NCBI RefSeq assembly: GCF_009017415.1
Contig: NC_092404.1
Coordinates: 2,963,501-3,027,500 of the forward strand
DNA: 64,000 bases
DNA from: Aspergillus flavus
Lineage: Eukaryota > Ascomycota > Eurotiomycetes > Eurotiales > Aspergillaceae
Direction of reading: 5' to 3'
Shown here piece after piece: positions 35,323 to 47,412 of this stretch; positions within the stretch are counted from its first letter, which is position 1; each line of letters opens with the position of its first letter. The position numbers and the translations under genes were made by a program. The notes under the pieces were generated by a model. The model saw only the letters and a list, made by a program, of their open reading frames with translations, was not told where the DNA came from and made no database searches.

Positions 35323-36440
35323 TCATTGTCTCCCGAATAGTCTCCCGAAAAAACTCTCGAATGCCTGTCTTTTGCCGGCTGTAATAGGTTCACGATTTGA
35401 TTGCATCAGCTTGGGAGGATTATCATGAATAGGCAAGGCAGGAGATGTTACCGCTGAAGTTTCCCTCTTTAATAGGAAATTCACTGCTCTTTTCCAATCT
35501 CTAAGAGCGCTAGAGAAGGATATAGCATCTGGATGATCGGGACCTAATAAGTTGCGGCGGAGCTCTACACAGTTTTCCATCAGAGTCAAGGCATCTTAAA
35601 TCTTTCCTAGTGATTTCCATGTATAGGCCATATTATGCATACTGGTCAGAGTATCTGGATACTCTGGGCCCAGGACTTGCTTGCGGAGCTCCAGTACCTG
35701 TATCTGTAATCTTTCTGCTTCTCTCCATCGTCCCTGGTCCAAGCATATTGATGCCAGATTGGCTATACTGGTTAGAGTATCTGGATACTCTGGGCCCAGG
35801 ACTTACTTACAGAGCTCCAGTACCTGTACCTATAACCTTTCTACTTCCTTCCATCGCCCGTCACTATACAAACACGTCCCGATATTATTAATAAAATTAA
35901 TATAATTCTCCTACTCCTTCTGGAAGTCAGCTTCTACAATTAGTAAAAGTACATACGGCATATATTCTCGCCACACCTTCCAATAAATATGATCATCGTT
36001 CGGAAAGCTTCGCTCAATTAGTCTACAGTTTTCAATATTTACAGGCAAAACTGTTGGCACTTTCTCATCCAGTTCCGAGTTGCAAGGTGGACTAGTCTGT
36101 GTAGATTTAGAGAACCATCCCCACCCCCCTCACTAACAAAGAAGAACGCCTTGAGGAGGCCGATAGCATCAATCTTTTTCTTAATTAAGTTCGGCTGAGG
36201 AAGCAAGGACTGTAGAATATTTCGAGAATTAATACAGGCCATAAATAATAGATAGTCCGCCGCGAGTTTATTTGATCGCTGAATCTACTAAAAAAAGATG
36301 AACCAGATCAAAGCCACAGGATTCTAGGTTTCTTTATATCGCCCTTCATCCCTAAAGTTTTCACTAAACAATTCAATAACACCTGGCTCCTGATCCTTTA
36401 AAAGCATAAGATAGTCAGAGAGACCAATACTATTTTCATT
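35323..36440 (-). pseudogene. NB-ARC/TPR-type NLR remnant
   Basis: Read right to left, the minus strand gives YLMLLKDQEPGVIELFSE, NPVALIW, ACINSRNILQSLLP and GSLNLHRLVHLATRNWMRK, the winged-helix end of fungal NB-ARC proteins. Kinesin-light-chain-type TPR repeats follow (LGPEYPDTLTSMHNMAYTWKS, LLGPDHPDAISFSSALRDW). Two TPR units about 122 bases apart at 35645-35720 and 35767-35845 are nearly identical. Stops and frame changes throughout make it a pseudogene. The 5' part, including the P-loop, is missing where the Fot1 element begins at 36449, so the transposon may sit at the break. Confidence 0.7.
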
Positions 36441-36448
36441 AATAACTA

Positions 36449-38321
36449 ACGTAATCGGTAAGCGAACCGAACATGTAAGCGAACCGAACACCACCTGTCA
36501 TATAGAAATTTAAAATGATCAAAACACCATGAATTCTGACTTCTATATAAAAATGAGTAGTTCTATCGATTCGGGTAGTGTATAATTTTATAACCCTATA
36601 CACCACAGCCAGAACATCTAGATAGAGCGCGCCTAGAAGCCAATTTAGTAGACAGAGATCTATCTGCCTGTATAGCTTTATCTGCCTGATTTCGGCGCTC
36701 AATAAGAATTCGGGCTTCAGATACTAATATACCTTCTTCAAAAGTAATCTATTTAATAGAGCGCTTTCGCTTTTTAAGCTGCCTTTTGTAGGCGGCCTAA
36801 TATTACTCTAATTAATACTTTAATATTATTATATTATTTATAGCTTGTTCGGCACCTTTAATCAATTGATTTAAACTGGTTTTAATAGGCGAATCGGAAC
36901 TGTAAGATAAACTTTTAAGCAGCTTTTTAAGCGTAGATTCTAACTTCTTTAACTACTTAACTATATGAGGTGTTTTAGGCGCTGAGCTGCCCCGGCTGCT
37001 GGGTCTACTACCTGAAGGCGTAGGGGTCTTAAGCTGAACTGTTAGTTGAGAAAGAACACACTCAGGGCTTAAAAAAACTAAACCAGTAGCTCTAAAAGCA
37101 CTATAGATATTACTATCGGTAAAGACCTCTACGTGGGCCTAAGAATATGCCTCTAAGAAATCAAGTTTATCAATATGATTAAACCCACAGCGTATTTTAG
37201 ATTTAATCAGGCCTTTATACGAGCCTTTTAATGGCGAGAAAATGGCAACATCAAGCGGCTGAAGCTTATGAGAAGCGTGCGCAGGCATACAGATTGGTAT
37301 AATATTATTCTCTGAACAGATCTGATCAAATCGAGACGTTAGATGACTATCGTGGCCATCTAGAACAAGTAAACGGTATTTTCCCACAGATCGGCCGGTA
37401 GTATGAGGTATAAAATGATTCTGTAGCCAACGTAGGCCAATCTCATTGCTTGTCCAGCCATTAGGACTGATCTCGATCCTCCAATCAGAAGGAACCTTAT
37501 CATTCTCGTACCAGGCCTCCATATGCATCTTGCCTTTAAAAATAATGCAGGAAGGTAGAGCCCATCCATTAGAACTAATACATCCTATGGCAGTGGCCCA
37601 TTCCCGGTTCCCTGGCTGCAATAAAAATGGTTTTCCTGGCATATCAGACCTAGTAATAACTTTAACTGCAGCTATCAGGCCCATTGCAAACCCCGTCTTA
37701 TCAAAATTGTATATATCGCTTGAAGCTATGCCGTACTTCTGAATAGCCTCATTTACCTGCTCAAACCAAGCACCTAGAATCTTGGGATCCTCTACTTTAG
37801 CACGCTGATAGTTGTAGCGACGTGCAAAGCAGGCTTTGAGCTCAGGTGTACGCTTGGTAAAGTTGTATACCCATTTCTCCCCTACAGTAGTAGGGGGGGA
37901 GGTAGTATCACGCTTTGAAAGCAGGATATTGGCCATTTCTCGTACGTGTGCAGGCCGAGGAGGTGCTCCACGTTTATCTAGTGATAGGATCCATTCTTTA
38001 AGTGATTCCTCTTCACTAGAAGTCATTTTATGGCTATTTGCGCGTGTATCTGTTCGAAATGTATATCCCGATAGGCGTCTTTGAAGTGTTGTACGGGGTA
38101 TATTAAAAGCACGAGCTGCCGCACGAATATTGGTAATTTGATTTTTTTTAATAGCTGATATAGCTAATAAGACCCTGCCTTCCTGCTCCACCTGATATTT
38201 TGATGATTTAGGCATTTTTGGTGGTATGGCTGGTGGTTGAATAGCCTCAAAAGAACAGACGCGTAGAAAACGCGTACGTTGGCCCGCTCGCTTGCATGGC
38301 CCGCTCGCTTACCGATTACGT
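36449..38321 (-). mobile_element. Fot1/pogo-family DNA transposon
   Basis: A 1,873-bp element bounded by TA dinucleotides (36447-36448 and 38322-38323) and inverted ends. The left end starts ACGTAATCGGTAAGCGA and the right end is its reverse complement. Each TIR contains an internal 17-bp direct repeat of the type (G)TAAGCGAACCGAACAT on the left and GCAAGCGAGCGGGCCA on the right, so the two ends have diverged after the first 17 bases. Size, TA target and transposase family all fit Fot1/pogo elements of filamentous fungi. Confidence 0.85.
36830..38215 (-). pseudogene. Fot1/pogo transposase with nonsense codons
   Basis: Open from 38215 to a stop at 37139-37141 (358 aa): an N-terminal psq-type helix-turn-helix (NIRAAARAFNIPRTTLQRRL), a CENP-B-like domain and a DDE catalytic core with IYNFDKTGFAMG and LLVLDGHDSHLT. 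The same frame continues beyond the TAG with HVEVFTDSNIYSAFRATGL and LSQLTVQLKTPTPSGS, the normal C-terminal region, then meets another TAG near 36965. Family proteins have Gln at the first position (AYPQAR-like), so CAG-to-TAG is likely. Too damaged to be autonomous. Confidence 0.85.
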
Positions 38322-38559
38322 TAGTCTAAGTGGTATTACGTAAATCGATCCTTTTGGGTATGGTCAAAACCGTAGCCGATCCCAAAGTCAAATTGAAGGA
38401 ACGGTAGAAAAGGCATTCGACAAGCAAGTTGAGGCTTGTGTGTAAGACATTGCCGGTCAAGAACAAAAGCTGCATAGAGTAATATCTCCCACATTTAAAG
38501 CCACATTTGCGCAAAGTCGAGTATACACATTGTAACATTTGGTTACTGCCGGGTTAAAA
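38322..38559. other. Short intergenic stretch right of the Fot1 element
   Basis: No gene or repeat recognised. It does not continue the NB-ARC/TPR relic on the other side of the transposon. Confidence 0.4.
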
Positions 38560-39735
38560 TCATCTCAAGTTTAGCCATTGACGCATCCGCGGCGACTCTT
38601 CCATGTCGTAGTCTACCAGTTGATTGGCTTGATTCTCCTGCTCCTCTTGGGACCCATGTTGCACCCGTCGTCGCCTGGGGAAAGGTAGCCTTTGGCCGCC
38701 TGATCTGACCGCAGACTGTGGTCGCCGCCGAAATGAAGGCGCAGGACGCGTTATCGCAGAGATATGCCTTAGCTGTCCTGTATGGAGACGCCGAGTACGA
38801 GACCTCAGCTGCCGAGCAGTTAGCATAGCAAGCGGCTGCCGTTCACTACGGTCATTCCCGGACAATATCTGGAGGCCATTTGGTGCCGCTTAAACACGCA
38901 CATGTCTGCGTTAAGTGTGTGCTCTGCTACTGACCGTACCAGGCGCACCGCTTTCTAATATATTAAGAGGCAAATTTAGCCTCGACGCTCCAATTTATGT
39001 AGCATGTTCAGTTGAACTGCCATCTCTCGTCAACTTATGGAAAGTACTGTCATCCGGATCTAATCCCCTTTCGCGCCTCAAATTGTTGTAGTAGCTGGCA
39101 GTCCTCTCAATTTCTTGCTCAAAATCACGATACATAACCTTCCAGTCAGCAGAGTAATTCATATTTTAGACACGTTCCCATATAAAGTCCTGGACATCTT
39201 CAAAGCGTGCCGTAGAATAGAAATAGTAGTAGTCGCGTACGGACAGATCGAGCTGCTCGCCTGCATTTCTCCAGTTAGCAATTTTAATAACCGCTGTTCC
39301 CGGGTCATGGTTGTGGTTTCTGTTAGACCGGCTTATTCTTCTATTCAGTGATTCTAGCTTTCGTACTGCTCTTCTGCGGGCTTCAGAACTTCCCCATAAA
39401 AGATCCCTAAGAGAACCAGTGGCTTCTTCCCAATATGACCTGTAATGGTCCACATCGTCCACATGGCATCTCAACGAGCTTTGTGATTCTGATCGGATAA
39501 AAATCCCGTATGGGCCAGCTGTCGGACGCACGCCGCGCGGAGGGACAGTGTATCGCTGTACAGAAAGAGCCATTGAGAATGACTTGCCTGGACTACATTC
39601 TAATGTTTTGCTTGCGCAATTTGAGTACTGCCTCTGCCTTGAGCCAGGTCTAGTCTTGTACTGATACGCAAGGGCGAAAATGTCATATTGTGCAATTGAC
39701 AAATCCATATCAGACACATATAAAGCCCGTTGCAT
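38560..39735 (-). pseudogene. Family ABC paralogue A, broken
   Basis: One minus-strand frame carries the helical domain shared with B and C: LLWGSSEARRRAVRKLESLN, then GTAVIKIANW, GEQLDLSVRDYYYF, FEDVQDF. An in-frame TAA at 39166-39168 interrupts it, after which the same frame continues NYSADWKVMYRDFEQEIERT, matching LHYPEDWCINPDRFIAFVTE of B. Another TAA lies at 38995-38997 and two more stops further on. The still-open tail 38865-38560 is arginine-rich and disordered, like the tail of B. The conserved C-terminal domain of B and C is missing. It is divergent from B with starts 56 bases apart. Family unknown. Confidence 0.65.
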
Positions 39736-39791
39736 CCTGAACCAGCTGGTATGAGCGCCATTTTTGGTACGTATGGTTATTTTCGATCAAG
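39717..39791 (+). promoter_or_regulatory. TATA element and leader of gene B
   Basis: CATATAAAGC at 39717-39726 lies 66 bases before ATG 39792 and is a reasonable TATA box. It overlaps the first codons of the longest frame of paralogue A, suggesting that A starts at an internal ATG or that the two share this region. Confidence 0.45.
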
Positions 39792-40703
39792 ATGCCCCCA
39801 AGAGGCAGGCCCCCGAGAGCAAAGCAACCGACATTGTCACTGGAAGACCAAGCTCCAAAAGATCTTGAAACCACCCCAAGAAGAAGAAAAATGCCTTCTA
39901 CAAAAGACCCACCCACCACGCCATCCACACGCAAAGACAGGAGGAACCGGGATTTATATATCACACCACAGAAAAAGAACACTCCACATACCACAACTGC
40001 GTCGCCAGCCACGCCTTTCAAAGATCCGCGCAAAGGGGCGACGCCCAACCCTAAGACGTCTGCGTCGGCCGCCTCCTCGTCGAAGGGCAAAAAGAGGATA
40101 GCGGAAGATCCTCGTTATCGAACGTTTAAGGAGACAAGTCCTTGCATCAACGCAATATTATGGTCAACGGATAAAAATAAACGCAACAGAGCCGAGCACA
40201 AGCTTCGCCGGATTAATATAGAGATCAAGAAGCTTGGACAGGACGCGATCGATATCAATGTGCTTATGACCGCGGGCGATGATCTTCTCAAAGCCGCAGA
40301 CGCATACATTAAAACAGAAGATCTGAGTCTATATACCGAAACCAAATCGCAGTTTAATTCCATGCTCAACAAGCTCCACTACCCCGAAGATTGGTGTATT
40401 AATCCCGACAGGTTTATTGCATTTGTTACTGAACTGAAATATGCCACCGAAGCCGCTACGAGAAGCGTCACTGATATGTCTGAGAACGGTACTCGATCAG
40501 AGGACCAATACGCTGAAGACAGTGTTGAACCTGGCCCTTCCAGACGCGGGACGCAGGCGAACGCCCAAAGATCATCGGCACCGGGGCAGTTGCCGGATGA
40601 ATATTACGAAAGTGACCCGGAGGGCCCAGGAATACCCGCAACTTCAACCACTAGAAAAGATCCTGGGGGCGAAGATAGACATGTCAGTCGTTTCCCCGGC
40701 GAA

Positions 40704-40717
40704 CTGAGCAGCGAATA
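40704..40717 (+). repeat. Target-site duplication, left copy of LINE 1
   Basis: CTGAGCAGCGAATA, identical to 47399-47412. It is coding sequence of gene B (Leu-Ser-Ser-Glu-Tyr). Confidence 0.93.
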
Positions 40718-43700
40718 TCAATCAATCAATCAATCAAAATTCATTAACCTGATGTAGCCTAACTATTGAAACGTTTAGCTATGCAAGGCGTCTCACCAGA
40801 GACAGAATTTTGGACCGGGAACGCCTGAAATCAAAACCCATATTATATATAGAAACGTAGGAGATATAATTGAAAAGCTTCTACAACTAACGTACCTGCT
40901 ACTACATCCCCCCTAGTTTTACTATCCTCTGCGTCGGTCTATTATCCTATCTACTGTATATGTTCCGTCTATTTCTAGACTACTGGTCTAGATTGACCCC
41001 CATCTAGACCATTACATACCCGTTTAACCAGCGTCTTCCCCTTCTATTTCTATCGTAGTTGATTCTAGCGTCTACGTGACCAGCTCCGCTTCGCGAAACT
41101 AATCTAGTAGGCCTATGTTATATACAAATTCGGTAATCTAGCGGAGTGCCTACAGGTGTAATATAACCGAGTTATAGTTGGCTGTCTTTTCTTGAAGTCC
41201 CTAGATTCTATTAATACGGTTAAGTATGGTCCCTTATAGATTAATATATAGTAAGCGCTGCAGGAAAATATATCTTAAGGTCTGGAAATTCTTTTGGTAA
41301 CTATACTAATCTAACTTGACTACATTGTTTTTATATAAAAGGTGCTGCAGGCCGATCCATTATATACGCATCTGGATGGCGATCGCGGTGTGCGGCTTGA
41401 AAAGGTTTTTTTAGAGTTCTAGAACCTTCCTAGTCAGCTTATTTACTAGTCGATAGATCGGGGCGGCTACTAGATATATCTTTTTCGCGTCCCGCTGCTA
41501 CTCCGTCTCCCACTATTGCTTAATCTTATATCGAATTAAATGTTTGGCCGCCGCGGCTAGATAAACTGGGCCGTCCTAAAGTTGTAGGTATAGATTAGTT
41601 ACAGCCTCTTTTATGGTCTTGTCGGCTTGCTCGTTTCCCGGCATTCTAATATATACTAGAATCCAGTTAATCGTTGTTTAATCTACTAGACAATAGTGGC
41701 GAGCCACCGCGTAGATCTCCTGTAGTAGAAATTGATCTAAAGGTCGGCCAGGGTTCTACACCGTCTAGATCGCGGCCTGGCTGTCTACGAAAACCGCGAC
41801 CTATTGTGATAGCGGATAGCGGGCGGTTATTATTATAGCTATCTATAGATTACGCAGCTCGCCCGCGTAGATTATTAACTCCATCTCAGTATTTAAGAAT
41901 CTCTGTTACACCTAACCAGTTTATAGATAGACCGCGGCTATACCAATATAGTCTAAGAATCTACTACTATTAATATATACCGTGGTATCCCGCCGACCCC
42001 AGTAGAAATTGTTATGGTAGGAGACGGCCTCGTCGTGGATCCTAATAATATAGATTAGAGGCTTTTTCTATGGTATTAGTATATACGCCCTACGCGTCTT
42101 CTATATCTCGCGGGGCCCTATCGGGGTTAGGGCCTTTTTTCTCTTTTATAATGTTTCTAACAGTGTTAGACTACTACGCTTAGTTTTAAAGCCAGGTTAT
42201 AATCTGATAAGACCTACTATATATCTAATTACCAGCCCGGTTTAGATTTAGACCGCGGTCTCCTCGATAGCCTATTACATCTATAGTTTAATTGGTAAGA
42301 TATAGAGTTCTATATCGAGAGCGATTACCGCGGTACTTTTAAAAGCCCTATTAATTAAAATCGCCGCTTACTTTTAAATTTTTATAAACTTATTCTAAAT
42401 ATATCGGCTCTTTATAGCGCTAAGACTGCTTTTAGTAAAACTAAATCACGCGGTGATTCCATACAGTATTTACAAGACAGCAATAGTTTGATATATCCGC
42501 CGCATTACCAGTAGACTAATGCCCCACATAGATCCCATAATCCCTTTAAGCATCTCTAGTATCGAGTTGGCCTTGGCCAATATCTTGGCCCGATATAATT
42601 TAAAATAGAGCTTTTTATTAAGCTAGATTTCTAGATATTTAGTAGATTTCTTTGGCGTAATAGTAGTTTCTTAGTATTGGAGTTTTATCTAGTTATAACC
42701 AAGAGACTCTTTGGGGATCTCCTAGAATTTATTATCGTCCTTGGTCAGTAGTTGGTCTACCTGTGGCCGGACCGGTTTAGCCTGGGTCTTTACCACAATC
42801 TCCTACTCAAAGGTCGGGCTCCCATGGATTTATAAAATAGATAAGTTTAAATTTATCCAGAGTAAACTTTAAAATATACATCGCAGTCTAGTAGTCTACT
42901 CTAGCTAATGTCTTTTGTAAAATAATAATATTATCTATGTAGGATTGCGAGACCACAATCATGTAGATATCGTTAATCTATTTAAAGATCTTAACCTAGT
43001 TGTTTTCCGGTCGGTGCATCGCTAGTGTCTTAATTAAAGGTATATTATAAAGTAGATATAGAATTAGAGACAGGGATAAGTTTTATAGGATTTCAATCGC
43101 GGTGTCAATTATATCGCTGATATAGTTAATAAAAAAATAGACGCGTGCTTTAATTAGTTAGAAAAGATTAGATCTAGAGCGCGAACCAGCCGAGCTTTAA
43201 TATATATATATTATTAATTTAGCGAGTATAAAAGATATTGTTGAATATGCTAGACACATCTAATAAAAGTATACTAACCTTCAGCCTATGTTTCTAGGTA
43301 GATAGTATATGGTTAAGAATTAACTAGATAGCGTGGTCAATAGAGATCCCCTTTCGCCCCTCTAGATAGATTTTAGATAGGATTTAATATTCCTCCAGCA
43401 TCCAGCTGATCCTGGTGGCAATTATCGACTCTAGTATTTTCCCCATGGTATTGAGGAGTACCATAGACTAGTAGGACTTTAGTATTTAGTAACCCCGCGG
43501 TCCCGGCTTACGCAGCACCACCATAATAGAGCTCTAGAAGTAATATAGATTGTGTCTAGTCTAAATATATATATTAAACAGCATCGTTACTATCTTTAAA
43601 AAGATGGGGATAGCTATAAGCGTGTACTAGACCTTGTTTAGAATTGTATCTAGATTAAGTGCCTTATCTAGCAGTGCTCGGCGTATGGCTTTGCTAACCT

Positions 43701-46700
43701 TAGCTTTAGTGATAGAGAGGAAATCAATTGGTTTAGGGTATTGTATAAAATTAATATCGGTTAAGTCCACCAATAGAGGCGCTGGGAAGAACGTCTTGTA
43801 GAAGACTTCTATTTTAGTTTTTATTAAATCGGCGGAGCTGTTTAGACTGTTTAATGTTGGGATTATATTAGCATTACCCAGCTGGCCCTAGTTTCAAGCC
43901 CACTTAACCACGCGCCACAGACCGCGGGAGCCTTAGTTAACTATATCGTGGATCCAGCGATAGTATCCACGCTTTAAGACTTTATTAATAATCTTATCTT
44001 TTCTATTCCGTGTACAGTAGTAGTTGGCTTAGGCCTTTTCAATCTAGGCCACTATCCATACTCTTCTTAATAGACGCGTGAATTTAATTATGGTCCTATA
44101 GTTATTAGTAAAGTTTAGGTTAGACTGGACACAGGGGTGTACCCAGAAAATTAATTTTTAAATCACTTGTTATATGGTCTTAATAAGATAGTTTATAACT
44201 TTATCAATCCACTCCAAACGCGGCTTATTATCTAGATAGATCTAGCTTGCCGGGTTAATATTAATTATTACAAAGCCGCGGAGTTTAACTGTATTTATAG
44301 CCTTCTAGTTTTTTTGTTGGGGAACCTCGGCCTCGGGCGTATTGATATCGATTAGAGTATAGATCAATAGATAGTCAGAGTTCGCGTGGATCTTAGAGGC
44401 CACTTTATAAATAATAAAGCGGTCTATCAGACTCTACAAGCCCTAGACCAGATCAATTATCATCTAATGGTCATTAAATTCCCGTGTAATTATTTCCGGT
44501 TCAAGCCATAGATCCAACAACCGTGAATTGATCAGCTCAAGCAGTTTGTCGGCGCTTAGATTCTACTATATCCTCTAATTTAAGCCCCGGGTTCTGTATT
44601 TTTTGGAAGTTAGCTTTAGCTTTGGGTCGTATTGATTAAGCTTCTCTAGTTCTAGTTTAGACAGAGAGTCTATATAAAATTAAATATTGGTTCTGATAGA
44701 TTTAGTATTGGTGTCGATATAGTCCTGGATCTCTAGTATATCCCACACATCCGGGTCGCACCAGGCTAGGTGGTGTAGGTTGAAATCTCCCAGAATTATA
44801 TTTTCTTGAGATCGGCGGTCGACTATTTTGTTAAATAGATCAATAGTATTGAATATAGCCGTTTTGTCCTATAGTCCTGAGTTATATATATTAATAATCT
44901 AGAGGCGGCTCTATCTATATTATATCTTAATTTCTTGGCAGTCCCGCGAGTATATGGTGTGCTTCTATATATAAGGATTAATTCTATGTGATATATATAT
45001 ATAGACGCGGGCCCTGTCGATACCAATATTGTTTACTATTGGATACAGCAACTGGTATATCTAGTTAGTAGGATGGTGTAAGGTGTCCTGGAAGAGGTTT
45101 CTTTACAGTTCCTAAATGGCGATAATATCAGCTTACAGTATCTATAGATCTCAAAGAAACTGTACTATAATAATATCTTTTAAATAGTTCACATTATACT
45201 GGAGAATCTAGAGAGATATTTTAGTTATTCTAGAGTAGAGTAGTTAACTGGTTCCCGTTAAATGCTATTAATTCTGTAGTAAAGTTTATATCCGGCTCGT
45301 AGTTAAGGGTCACGCCGATCTAGTTTATGGATATATTCTTATAGCGGCGTGCCGGGTATTTTTTCTTTTGTTGTATTTAAACCGCGGGCACCATTACTGA
45401 GCTGATAAGTACTAGAACTATACTTGGCTTATTAGCTAGTGCTGGGGTCGTGGCTGTTCTATCGGTTTTAATATTCGATAATTGGTGAACTATTTTGGTC
45501 TATTTCGCTGGTGGGGAGCGGACGGAATCCAACTTCTCATCAATAAACAAGACACTGTTCTGGTTAGTATTCCACGTCTGTTCGATGAACCCGAGGTCTT
45601 GCTGGGATCTGGCTGAGATACTAGATTAGGTTATAAATCGCGTTGTACGTCTAGTAATAGTTATTAACTTGGTCGCGGTAGGTGGCGGGCTGGTAAACAT
45701 TAAATTGGTTTGGGATTCGACAATAAACCGTTTAATTTCTATCTCTATTGATAGAGACTCTGCAGGGGCCGTAGAAGACGCACTGGTCTCTAGCTTCTAT
45801 TAAGTCTCTATAACTAGCTCTGTTTGACTACGCCTGCGGGACGCGCGGGATCTCTATTTAATAATATAAGATACTACTTCCTCTATTCCCTTCTTCTATT
45901 CCCCAGATCTTGCTTTGGTTGGTGTAGAGCTCTATTCCGCGCTGACAGAACTAGAGCTCTGCTAGATAGACTCTAAGTTGCTGGTCTCAGTATCCATGTT
46001 AAAGTCTTGAAGATATAAAGAAATATAGTAATATATCTCTCGGTAGATCGACGTCGCCGCTATTTTGGCTATTTTGTTCTAATACTTCTTATACTTGCTA
46101 TACTAGATCGCGTGTAGCTTTCTACAGTTGATGTACTTATAATCCTAGCCGGGTGCCCGCTATATATAGATTTGGGTCTGGTACCCTTCCACGCAGATCC
46201 TATAGATTATAGGGTTGAAGCAGATAGTTTCTATGTAACTAAATTAATAGTAGTTAAAACAATATCAAACACACATTGATCGGTCGTAAAAACCCGTAGT
46301 TAGTATTTTTAAATTCTAGATAGTCCCTCAATCAATCGCGTTATTCGCAGGTCTAGGGTAAATAAACTTAACCATTATCGCAGACAACTTCTTCCCCGCG
46401 GTAGATGTTCCGGTTAGTTAGTATAGATATATCACCTCCACCTTGCCCCAGGTGTACCGGTTCGCTGCCAGGAGATCCTTAATAATCCAGTCCCGCTCCC
46501 AGAGTTGGGCCAGGTCTCCCATTAACTGCACGGGGAAATCGTACACCACCACATCCCAGATAGACAGGCGGATGGTGGCCTTCGCGCCTAGAGAGATAAC
46601 CCAGCTACGATAGCAGCGGGCGATCTCCGCCTCCTTAGCGTTCTATAGAGTAAGGCTCAAATCATCTAATTTTAACTGGCGAGTCGCTATAAACTAAGTA

Positions 46701-47398
46701 GAGATTAGCGTCGCGGTCTTATCAATCTTAGAGCCCTTCAAACAGGCCCGTTCAGCGCGCATCTGGATCTCAGTGTACTTTAGCTTATAAAAGATCTCGA
46801 TAATTGTAAAATCACCTAGCTTGATAATGACCTCGCAGTCCTTGCCAAGCTCGGAGAGAGTGGTAACCGGGATACTGTTAAAGCCGTGGGAGAACAACCG
46901 GGCGCTAGGCGGCAGTGTCTATCTAGTCGATTCGACCCAGCGCGCGGTAAGAGGGAGGTGTAAGATCACAATCATCTATTCGTTGGCAGACTTTTTAATC
47001 CAATAGATAGTTCAACGGATTTCCTCTAGCACGGTTCTTAGATCACCGCTAAGAGGCATTTAAACAAGTTCCTCGGTTAGATCCGTAACGAACGTCTAGA
47101 GAGTGAGTATCTAGGAGTCTTTCTTCGCTTGGGTATCCGCCAGCATCGAATTTATATTATGATTAAGATCCAAAACGCGTTTATTGAGGTTATATCGCTC
47201 GTTCCTATAGTTGGGCGCCGCGACTGTGAGGCGCGGCTATACGATCTTCGACGGTACCATCGTAATACCCTAGATTGGCTGGTATTAGAGGAAAGCGCGC
47301 GTCGTTACGAGAAACTTGACGAATTCCTGGATGGTTCCGCGTTATGGTGGTGGAGAAATTTCAAAAATTCGTTCTGCGTAGAAGTTGTTGTTTTTTTC
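40718..47398 (-). mobile_element. LINE 1: Tad1-like retrotransposon, heavily mutated
   Basis: A 6.7-kb element with its 3' end at left, marked by a (CAAT)n tail at 40719-40735, and its 5' end at right. No long ORF survives. The sequence is full of CTA/TAG/TATA and lines up with LINE 2: the RNase H region (tgtttggccgccgcgg near 41550 against 57030), the endonuclease region near 44823-45026, and the 5' end gaaatttcaaaaatt(c/t)gtt near 47355 against 61475. An ORF1 zinc-knuckle relic INCRKLHA is readable on the minus strand near 46120. Perfect 14-bp target-site duplications bound it. The loss of C/G to T/A is typical of RIP. Confidence 0.9.
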
Positions 47399-47412
47399 CT
47401 GAGCAGCGAATA
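47399..47412 (+). repeat. Target-site duplication, right copy of LINE 1
   Basis: CTGAGCAGCGAATA, matching 40704-40717 exactly and rejoining gene B in the same reading frame. Confidence 0.93.

Noticed and set aside
38326..38538. 70-aa minus-strand ORF next to the Fot1 right end
   Set aside because: Tested as a continuation of the NB-ARC relic, but no similarity to that family was seen.
44823..45026. 67-aa minus-strand ORF in LINE 1
   Set aside because: It is a mutated piece of the LINE endonuclease (compare the LINE 2 segment VALYISRKINPRTWKHTV), not a gene.
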